The translations under genes and the position numbers were made by a program. This document shows, piece by piece, positions 34,706-39,759 of a DNA stretch of 39,759 nt. The first letter of the stretch is position 1. Each line of letters opens with the position of its first letter. Where the stretch lies: NCBI GenBank assembly GCA_944323435.1, contig CALUSN010000002.1:1-39759 (forward strand), read 5' to 3'. The notes beneath the pieces were generated by a model. That model worked only from the letters and a program-made list of their open reading frames with translations. It did not search any database and was not told the origin of the DNA. Source of the stretch: Candidatus Gastranaerophilales bacterium (GTDB lineage Bacteria > Cyanobacteriota > Vampirovibrionia > Gastranaerophilales > Gastranaerophilaceae).

Positions 34706-35389
34706 ATGAATAAGATATCAATACTTATACCTGTTTATAATGAAAAAGATTTATTACTTGAAATTTTGAAACAGGTCGAAGCTGTAGATTTTGGTCTGGA
34801 AAAAGAAATAATATTGATTGATGATTGTTCTACAGACGGGACAAAAGATTTGTATGAAAAAATTCCGTATAAAATTTTATACCATCAGCGCAATATGGGC
34901 AAAGGCGCCGCTTTAAGAACTGGACTTGCGGAAGCAACCGGTGATATTATCATCATTCAGGATGCTGATTTGGAATATAATCCTGCAGACTATATTCAGC
35001 TTGTTCATCTTATAAAAACTAATGCTGCAGACGTTGTATACGGTTCAAGACTTGCAGATAAAAGAAACCGCGGTAACTTTTTAGTTCTAAGTTATCTTGC
35101 AAATTTATTTTTATCACTCTTAACCCGAATACTCTACGGAACCTCTATGACAGATATGGAAACCTGTTATAAGGCCTTTAGAGCCGATGTCCTAAAAGCA
35201 GTAACAATCAAATCGGACCGATTTGATTTTGAGCCGGAAATTACCGCGAAAATTTTAAAACAAAATGTCCGATTTAAAGAAGTTCCGATTTCATATAATG
35301 CAAGACAAAACAGTGAAGGTAAAAAAATTGGCTGGAAAGACGGTGTACAAGCAATCTTTACCTTGATACAATACCGTTTTTTTGACTAA
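34706..35389 (+). CDS. Family 2 glycosyltransferase, DPM1-like
   Basis: This 227-residue GT-A enzyme resembles dolichol/polyprenol-phosphate mannosyl- or glucosyltransferases: [39 protein letters not shown], the metal-binding [11 protein letters not shown] and [12 protein letters not shown] with RFDFEPEI. It lacks C-terminal membrane helices, so it is a soluble or peripheral type. Such enzymes make lipid-linked sugars that GT-C membrane transferases (like the one at 6070-7659) can use; the link is suggestive only. The ribosome site is AAGGGG. It converges on glmU with only four bases between the stops. Confidence 0.93.
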   Translation: MNKISILIPVYNEKDLLLEILKQVEAVDFGLEKEIILIDDCSTDGTKDLYEKIPYKILYHQRNMGKGAALRTGLAEATGDIIIIQDADLEYNPADYIQLVHLIKTNAADVVYGSRLADKRNRGNFLVLSYLANLFLSLLTRILYGTSMTDMETCYKAFRADVLKAVTIKSDRFDFEPEITAKILKQNVRFKEVPISYNARQNSEGKKIGWKDGVQAIFTLIQYRFFD

Positions 35390-35393
35390 ATTA

Positions 35394-36674
35394 TTATTTT
35401 TTCTTTTGCACCCAGTTTTCAAGAACTCTTAACGGAGCTCTTGTTATTGCTAACGCCCATGCCGGAATATTTTTTGTAATTACACCGACAGCACCTACAT
35501 TAGCTCCTTCTTCTATTGTGACGGGAGCAACAAGAACTGAATTAGAACCGATTTTTACATTGTCTTTTATAATCGTTTTGCTTTTTACTTTTGTTAACGG
35601 ATTATAATTTGCGGTAATTGTGCCGGCTCCTATGTTTACATTTGAACCAATTTCGCTATCGCCTAAATAAGTCAAATGACAGGCATTTGTATGAGATTTT
35701 ATTGTGGTTTTTTTGACTTCAACAAAATTCCCTATCTTTACATAATCCTCAAGCACAACATCTCCTCTTAAGTGGGCAAAAGGACCTATTTTACAATGTT
35801 TGCCTATTTTATTTTTGCCATTTATATAACAACACGGATAAATTACTGTGTCAGTACCAATTTCAGTTTCTCCGCTAATCCATGTAGTTGAAGGATCAAC
35901 TATAGTTACCCCGTTTGACATGAAACGGGAAAGAGTCTGATTGTTCATTATTCTGACTGCTTCTGCAAGATTCTCTCTTGAATTAATACCGAAAATTTCC
36001 TTATTATCTGATAATGTGTACGCATTAACGGATAAATTATGCTCATTTCCCCATTTTACAATGTCTGTTAAGTAATATTCACCTTGAGCATTATTATTCT
36101 TCAATTCTGAAAAAGCCAAATTAACTTTTTCCCAATTAACGCAGTAAATTCCTGCATTAATTTCTTTAACAGCTTTTTGCTCAGGATTTGCATCCTTCTC
36201 TTCAACTATTGAATGTACAGAATCGTCAGGATTTCTGATAATTCGGCCGTAATTGGAAGGATTATCAAAGATCGCACTCATGACCGTTATATCCGAAGAT
36301 TTTTCACGGTGAAAATTGATAAATTTATTTAATGTATCTGAAGTTATTAAAGGTGTATCACCGCATAAGATAATAATATTTCCGTTAAATTTATTGAGAT
36401 ACGGAAGTACCATGCTTACAGCATGACCTGTACCAAGCTGCGGAGATTGCAAAACGCATTTTGTATTTTTGCAGTGATTATTATTTATATATTCCTCTAC
36501 CTGCTCAGCTTTATGCCCTACAATTACAAAATTTTCATCACACATTCCTGTATTGTCAACTGCTTCAATGACATAACCCAGCAAAGGTTTATCAAAAATT
36601 TCATGTAAAACTTTTGGTTTCTCTGATTTCATGCGGGTTCCCTTGCCTGCAGCTAAAATAATTGATTTAATCAT
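35394..36674 (-). CDS. glmU: Bifunctional UDP-N-acetylglucosamine pyrophosphorylase / glucosamine-1-phosphate acetyltransferase
   Basis: GlmU makes UDP-GlcNAc for peptidoglycan and outer-membrane lipids. The N-terminal uridyltransferase shows LAAGKGTRM and KPKVLHEI; GTGHAV, CGDTPL and the NAGIYC segment follow. The C-terminal left-handed beta-helix acetyltransferase has hexapeptide repeats and ACHLTYLGDSEIGSNVNIGA, with the catalytic His at 333. At 426 residues it is about 30 shorter than E. coli GlmU, and the distance from the His to the C-terminus (93) equals that of E. coli, so the shortening lies upstream of the acetyltransferase site. GAGAGGTG precedes the ATG. It is divergent from the flagellin gene. 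Confidence 0.95.
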   Translation of the reverse strand: MIKSIILAAGKGTRMKSEKPKVLHEIFDKPLLGYVIEAVDNTGMCDENFVIVGHKAEQVEEYINNNHCKNTKCVLQSPQLGTGHAVSMVLPYLNKFNGNIIILCGDTPLITSDTLNKFINFHREKSSDITVMSAIFDNPSNYGRIIRNPDDSVHSIVEEKDANPEQKAVKEINAGIYCVNWEKVNLAFSELKNNNAQGEYYLTDIVKWGNEHNLSVNAYTLSDNKEIFGINSRENLAEAVRIMNNQTLSRFMSNGVTIVDPSTTWISGETEIGTDTVIYPCCYINGKNKIGKHCKIGPFAHLRGDVVLEDYVKIGNFVEVKKTTIKSHTNACHLTYLGDSEIGSNVNIGAGTITANYNPLTKVKSKTIIKDNVKIGSNSVLVAPVTIEEGANVGAVGVITKNIPAWALAITRAPLRVLENWVQKKK

Positions 36675-36712
36675 AATTCACCTCTCAGAAAATTTTAACA
36701 TAAATACAATCA

Positions 36713-36741
36713 TTGACAAAAAAATAAGCATGTTATATAAT
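36713..36741 (+). promoter_or_regulatory. Consensus sigma70-type promoter of the flagellin gene
   Basis: Perfect TTGACA (36713-36718), a 17-base spacer and perfect TATAAT (36736-36741). Most flagellin genes use a sigma28 promoter (TAAA-N15-GCCGATAA), which is not seen here. Confidence 0.8.
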
Positions 36742-36763
36742 CAATATATAAGGATATGTGAAT

Positions 36764-38440
36764 GTGGCATTGTCGTTAAATACTAATAATTTATGTAATA
36801 TTGTACAAAACAGCCTTACTGATTCTACTGCAGGGCTGAATATTGCAATAGAAAGATTGACAACCGGCTTTAAAATAAATCATGCAAAGGACAATGCTGC
36901 CGGCTACTCAATAGCGACAAAATATTCCAGCCAATTGACTTCTTATACAGTGGCTCAGGACAATACTGCTATGGGCATGGATTTAATAACAACTGCAACC
37001 GACAGTCTAAATCTTATAACATCACATTTACAGCGCATGCGCGATTTAGCGGAACAAGCATCTAACGGCACATATTCCTCAAACTCTTTAAAAGCAGTGC
37101 AGGCAGAATTTAATCAACGAATGAATGAGATTGACCGATTGATGGTTAATACTGAATATAACGGCGTTAAACTATTTAAAGAGTCAGGCAGCAGCTTTAT
37201 TAATGACGTTGAACCACTTTCAGCAAAAGAAGCGGAAAATGAAGGATATACCGTAATTACTTCTGCCGAGGATTTGCAAAAAATTAATGATAACTTAGGC
37301 GGAAAATACATTTTGATGAGCGATATTGATTTGTCAGGCGAAGTTTGGACATCTATCGGGAGTCTTTCAAATCCGTTTACAGGTGAAATAAATGGCAATG
37401 GCTTCATAATTAGTAATTTATACTTGGAGGATAACGCAAAAGATTATTACGGATTATTTGGCAGAACAGAAGGTGCAAAAATTACAAATTTAGGGATTGA
37501 AAATGCAAGCGTTTCCGGTAAAATGTGGGGCGGAATACTTGCAGGTTATGCATATAATACAGAAATATTAAACTGCTTTGCAACCGGGAGTGTTTCAGGG
37601 TATAGCGATGTAGGAGCCCTGGTCGGTGATAACATTCATAATTCATCTATTGACAGTTGTTACGCAATTGCGGATGTCACCGGAACAAGTTACCGCGTTG
37701 GTGGTCTTGTTGGTTATAATAACGATAACTCGTCAATAGATTTTAGTTTTGCCCAGAGCAGTGTTTCAGGGAATCTTAATGTTGGAGGTTTTGTAGGCGA
37801 AAATGTCTCCAGTACTGTTTCAAATTCTTTTTCAGAAGGTAATGCTTCAGGTAATTCACAAATTGGAGCTTTTACAGGATCAAATGACGGCGGTACAATA
37901 TCCTCAAGTTACTGGAATCAGGAAAAATCACCTTCTCTGCCGGGAATTGCCCACGGTACAAACGCCGGAGCAACAGGAGCAACTACCGCGGAAATCGAAG
38001 AGCAAAAAGTTGAAAACAATTTACCGGGATACAATATTATGCTTTCCGAGGAGGAAACAGAACTAACATTTCAGGTCGGCATATATAGTGCTGAGCCGTC
38101 TAAAATCACTATTGATACAGAGTTTAATCTCAGATTGTCTGCATTAAATGTATCAAATCAAAATTCTGCAAGAAAAGCTTTAGCAAAATTAGATAATATG
38201 CTGGCAATTGTGAGTGCAAAACAAACAGATTACGGGGCTGCGTACAACAGGCTGGAATCTGCACTAGAGACTATCGGGGTTAGTATAGATAATATTACAT
38301 CCTCCCGTTCAACACTTAGAGATGCTGATATTGCTGAAGTTTCAAGCGATTATATTAAAAATCAGATTTTGCAGCAGGCTTCCGCAACTTTGCTTGCAAC
38401 AGCGAATCAGACTCCGTCTATTGCGTTACAGCTGCTTTAA
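36764..38440 (+). CDS. fliC: Flagellin with a GLUG-repeat surface domain
   Basis: The protein (558 residues from GTG at 36764; AAGGA is nine bases upstream) begins MALSLNTNNLCNIVQNSL, the standard flagellin start; a GTG at 36758 is too close to the ribosome site. Residues ~1-138 form the D0/D1 N-terminal helices (NIAIERLTTGFKINHAKDNAAGYSIA, LQRMRDLAEQASNGTYS). The last ~115 are the C-terminal helices (ARKALAKLDNMLAIVS, LRDADIAEVSS, ILQQASATLLATANQ, ending ALQLL). The ~290 residues between carry GLUG-type repeats (GGILAGYA, VGALVGDN, VGGLVGYN, VGGFVGEN, IGAFTGSN), usually found in adhesins and IgA-protease-like proteins. The insert should form the outer face of the filament. It is transcribed alone and ends at a terminator. 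Confidence 0.93.
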   Translation: MALSLNTNNLCNIVQNSLTDSTAGLNIAIERLTTGFKINHAKDNAAGYSIATKYSSQLTSYTVAQDNTAMGMDLITTATDSLNLITSHLQRMRDLAEQASNGTYSSNSLKAVQAEFNQRMNEIDRLMVNTEYNGVKLFKESGSSFINDVEPLSAKEAENEGYTVITSAEDLQKINDNLGGKYILMSDIDLSGEVWTSIGSLSNPFTGEINGNGFIISNLYLEDNAKDYYGLFGRTEGAKITNLGIENASVSGKMWGGILAGYAYNTEILNCFATGSVSGYSDVGALVGDNIHNSSIDSCYAIADVTGTSYRVGGLVGYNNDNSSIDFSFAQSSVSGNLNVGGFVGENVSSTVSNSFSEGNASGNSQIGAFTGSNDGGTISSSYWNQEKSPSLPGIAHGTNAGATGATTAEIEEQKVENNLPGYNIMLSEEETELTFQVGIYSAEPSKITIDTEFNLRLSALNVSNQNSARKALAKLDNMLAIVSAKQTDYGAAYNRLESALETIGVSIDNITSSRSTLRDADIAEVSSDYIKNQILQQASATLLATANQTPSIALQLL

Positions 38441-38534
38441 TATATCCGGAATCTTTATATTAAAAAAACTTCACATATTATTTGCATTTTATTTATGTTT
38501 ATTTTAGGATTTAATCATACGCCGATTTTTTATG

Positions 38535-38560
38535 AAGAATGTGTTTAACACATTCTTTTT
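38535..38560 (+). terminator. Rho-independent terminator after flagellin
   Basis: AGAATGTG (38536-38543), loop TTTAA and CACATTCT (38549-38556) form a perfect eight-pair stem that runs into five or six T. It lies about 95 bases beyond the flagellin stop. Confidence 0.8.
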
Positions 38561-38659
38561 AAAAAGGTTAAAAATGGGGTAAAATTAAAGCGGTAAATTA
38601 CACTAGGTTACTCCAGCAAAATAAAATAGCATTGAAATAAGTTATAAAGGAAAGTCAAA

Positions 38660-38827
38660 ATGGGTATTAAAGGTAAAAATGACAGAATGGTAGTTTTAGC
38701 TTGTGAAGACTGCAAAGAAAGAAACTACACAACAGTTAAGAACAAAAAGAATACAAAGGACAGATTAGAATTAAGCAAATATTGTCCTACCTGCAAAAAA
38801 CATACAACACATAAGGAAACTAAATAG
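38660..38827 (+). CDS. rpmG: Ribosomal protein bL33, zinc-ribbon form
   Basis: The 55-residue reading frame encodes [20 protein letters not shown] and continues with [20 protein letters not shown]. It has two CxxC pairs (CEDC, CPTC), the zinc-binding (C+) type of L33, a structural protein of the large subunit. The start is supported by AAGGA (38647-38651) eight bases upstream. It heads the classic rpmG - tRNA-Trp - secE - nusG cluster; between it and the tRNA lies the heptamer hairpin. Confidence 0.96.
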   Translation: MGIKGKNDRMVVLACEDCKERNYTTVKNKKNTKDRLELSKYCPTCKKHTTHKETK

Positions 38828-38828
38828 A

Positions 38829-38894
38829 AGTGAACAGTGACTAGTGAATAGTGAGTAGAATTCTATTCACCATTCACTAGTCACTAATCACTAG
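38829..38894. repeat. Heptanucleotide repeats forming a 48-bp imperfect palindrome
   Basis: About four AGTGANN heptamers (AGTGAAC, AGTGACT, AGTGAAT, AGTGAGT) are followed around a central GAATTC (38858-38863) by their complements TTCACCA, TTCACTA, GTCACTA and ATCACTA. Arms 38837-38860 and 38861-38884 pair with about two mismatches. Short tandem heptamers of this kind (STRR) are known from filamentous cyanobacteria; no link is proven. Confidence 0.75.
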
Positions 38895-38898
38895 TTAA

Positions 38899-38971
38899 GC
38901 GTCCTTAGTTCAGTTGGTAGAACGTCGGTCTCCAAAACCGGATGTCGAGGGTTCGAGTCCTTCAGGGCGCG
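38899..38971 (+). tRNA. trnW: tRNA-Trp (CCA anticodon)
   Basis: The 73-base cloverleaf has acceptor GCGTCCT paired to AGGGCGC (38964-38970), D-arm GTTC/GAAC, anticodon arm TCGGT-CTCCAAA-ACCGG with anticodon CCA, and T-arm GAGGG-TTCGAGT-CCTTC. The discriminator base is G and the CCA end is not encoded. Its position between rpmG and secE is the usual place for this tRNA. Confidence 0.97.
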
Positions 38972-38996
38972 AATTATATGAGAATAGGTAATTAAA

Positions 38997-39197
38997 ATGA
39001 ACGACACTTTTGAAACTGCAAAGAAGAATATAGTTACATATTTTAAAGGCGTAAGAACTGAATGGGGCAAAATTACATGGCCTGAAAAAAATCAGGTTGT
39101 TGTAGAAACAGGTTTTGTTGTTGCAATTGTGTTTATATTCACTGTCTTTATTTATGTTGTGGATATTATTTTTAATGCATTGTTATCAAAGTTATAA
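38997..39197 (+). CDS. secE: Preprotein translocase subunit SecE
   Basis: SecE clamps SecY in the membrane channel that SecA powers. The 66-residue protein is the short one-helix form: a cytoplasmic amphipathic part with YFKGVRTEWGKITWPEKNQV (the conserved E-x-x-K-V/I-x-W-P segment) and one membrane helix (~40-60). The start follows AGG and eight bases. It is 26 bases after the tRNA and 17 bases before nusG, and is probably cotranscribed with nusG. Confidence 0.96.
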   Translation: MNDTFETAKKNIVTYFKGVRTEWGKITWPEKNQVVVETGFVVAIVFIFTVFIYVVDIIFNALLSKL

Positions 39198-39214
39198 TTT
39201 GAAGGGTAAAAATA

Positions 39215-39759
39215 ATGACTGAAAAAGATGAAAATATTATGAATGAAGGAACAGCGGAAGAAACTCAGGAAGCTGAAAGCAATAAGTCTTCTGACAAGAA
39301 GAACCAAAAACGCTGGTATATTGTTCACACTTATTCAGGTTACGAAAACAAAGTAAAGAGCAATCTTGAAAAACGTATTGAGTATATGAATATGGGAGAT
39401 AAGATTTTCCGTGTAGAAGTTCCGCAAAAAACTATTACCCAGATAAAAGGCGGAAGAAAGCAGGAAAAAGAAGAAAAGATTTTCCCCGGCTATGTGCTTG
39501 TTGAAATGATTATGGATGAAGACAGCTGGTATGTTGTACGCCATACTGCAGGTGTTACAAAATTTGTAGGCTCAGCTAAAAAACCGATTCCTGCAAAAGA
39601 CAGTGAAATTAAGAAAATTATTCACAGATCTACCGCTCAAACTCAAAAGGTTGAAATGGATGTTAAGGTTGGCGAAAAAGTCAGAATCATATCCGGACCG
39701 TTTGCAGAGTTTGTCGGTGATATTACTGAAGTTTACCCTGATAAGGCTAAACTCAGAGC
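39215..39759 (+). CDS. nusG: Transcription antitermination/elongation factor NusG (cut by window end)
   Basis: NusG holds RNA polymerase in a processive state and links it to Rho or ribosomes. The reading frame starts at 39215 after GAAGGG (39201-39206) and remains open for 181 codons to the window edge, with no stop. Residues ~1-32 are an acidic tail (MTEKDENIMNEGTAEETQEA...), then the NGN domain (KRWYIVHTYSGYENKVKSNL, FPGYVLVEM, SWYVVRHTAGVTKFVG) and the start of the KOW domain (VGEKVRIISGPFAEFVGDI). The acidic N-terminal extension is longer than in E. coli NusG but common in other phyla. Confidence 0.95.
   Translation, partial: MTEKDENIMNEGTAEETQEAESNKSSDKKNQKRWYIVHTYSGYENKVKSNLEKRIEYMNMGDKIFRVEVPQKTITQIKGGRKQEKEEKIFPGYVLVEMIMDEDSWYVVRHTAGVTKFVGSAKKPIPAKDSEIKKIIHRSTAQTQKVEMDVKVGEKVRIISGPFAEFVGDITEVYPDKAKLR

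Noticed and set aside
34413-34721. Open reading frame of 102 codons (minus strand)
   Set aside because: It spans hairpin repeats and the glycosyltransferase promoter, with no ribosome site or family resemblance.
36756-36764. ATG codons near the flagellin start as initiation codons
   Set aside because: ATG at 36756 is followed at once by TGA, and ATG at 36762 is out of frame; GTG at 36764 fits the family and the ribosome site spacing.
37803-38066. 87-codon ORF inside the flagellin gene
   Set aside because: Alternative-frame shadow within a strongly supported coding region.
38836-38885. Terminator after rpmG
   Set aside because: The palindrome is long, but no U-run follows and transcription is expected to continue into tRNA-Trp and secE.
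1-39759. Prophage, integrative element, transposase or toxin-antitoxin system
   Set aside because: No integrase, transposase, phage structural or toxin-like proteins are encoded; the content is chromosomal housekeeping and signalling genes.

Overview
The window is an AT-rich, gene-dense bacterial chromosome segment from a Gram-negative-type (diderm) organism. It has a TolC-family outer-membrane protein, a lipoprotein with a lipobox, a flagellin, HD-GYP and LuxR-type signalling genes, and the canonical rpmG - tRNA-Trp - secE - nusG block. Together with a Tic20-like small membrane protein, Shine-Dalgarno sites alongside possible leaderless starts, and an N-terminal 'NFKA' leader on one protein, this looks most like a gut-type Melainabacteria/Vampirovibrionia (Gastranaerophilales) relative of cyanobacteria. 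That placement is inferred from memory of such proteins, not from a search.

Layout. 1-649: repeat-filled intergenic DNA, then secA (650-3295). 3298-6005 (minus): a HAD phosphatase, a TolC-like protein and a small repeat-bearing membrane protein. 6070-9303: a GT-C membrane glycosyltransferase-like protein, a multi-pass membrane protein and a PHP phosphoesterase. 9304-9722: a 142-bp tandem repeat. 9723-14520: gpmI, a second repeat patch, then an SNF2 helicase. 14638-17387: a TPR membrane protein with a histidine kinase, convergent with a calpain-like protein. 17470-22180: rpiB, rsfS, a TPR protein, a Tic20-like protein and mutS2. 22173-24768 (minus): an MnmD-like tRNA methyltransferase with an overlapping FAD oxidoreductase. 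24870-28691: a small secreted zincin-like protein, a CtpA-type protease, BioF and a GNAT-like protein. 28680-33663 (minus): a pentapeptide-repeat protein and a tightly overlapped signalling operon (GAF-HD-GYP, TPR lipoprotein, two REC-LuxR regulators). 33664-34705: about 1 kb of nested hairpin repeats. 34706-36674: a family 2 glycosyltransferase convergent with glmU. 36764-38440: a flagellin whose surface domain is a GLUG-type repeat region. 38660 to the end: rpmG, tRNA-Trp, secE and nusG (cut by the window edge).

Most genes are housekeeping. The unusual content is (i) a family of intergenic mosaic repeats, including a TIR-bounded element of about 130 bp present in opposite orientation near the two ends of the window, and a unit with a constant 35-nt gap between two conserved boxes; (ii) the flagellin with a GLUG-repeat insert; (iii) an MnmD-like gene overlapping an FAD enzyme, suggesting a split MnmC-like pair; (iv) the four-gene HD-GYP/TPR/REC-LuxR operon without a kinase; (v) several genes whose -10 box lies 6-9 nt before the ATG with no Shine-Dalgarno, suggesting leaderless transcripts; and (vi) a calpain-like cysteine protease candidate. 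I see no CRISPR array, prophage, transposase or rRNA gene.
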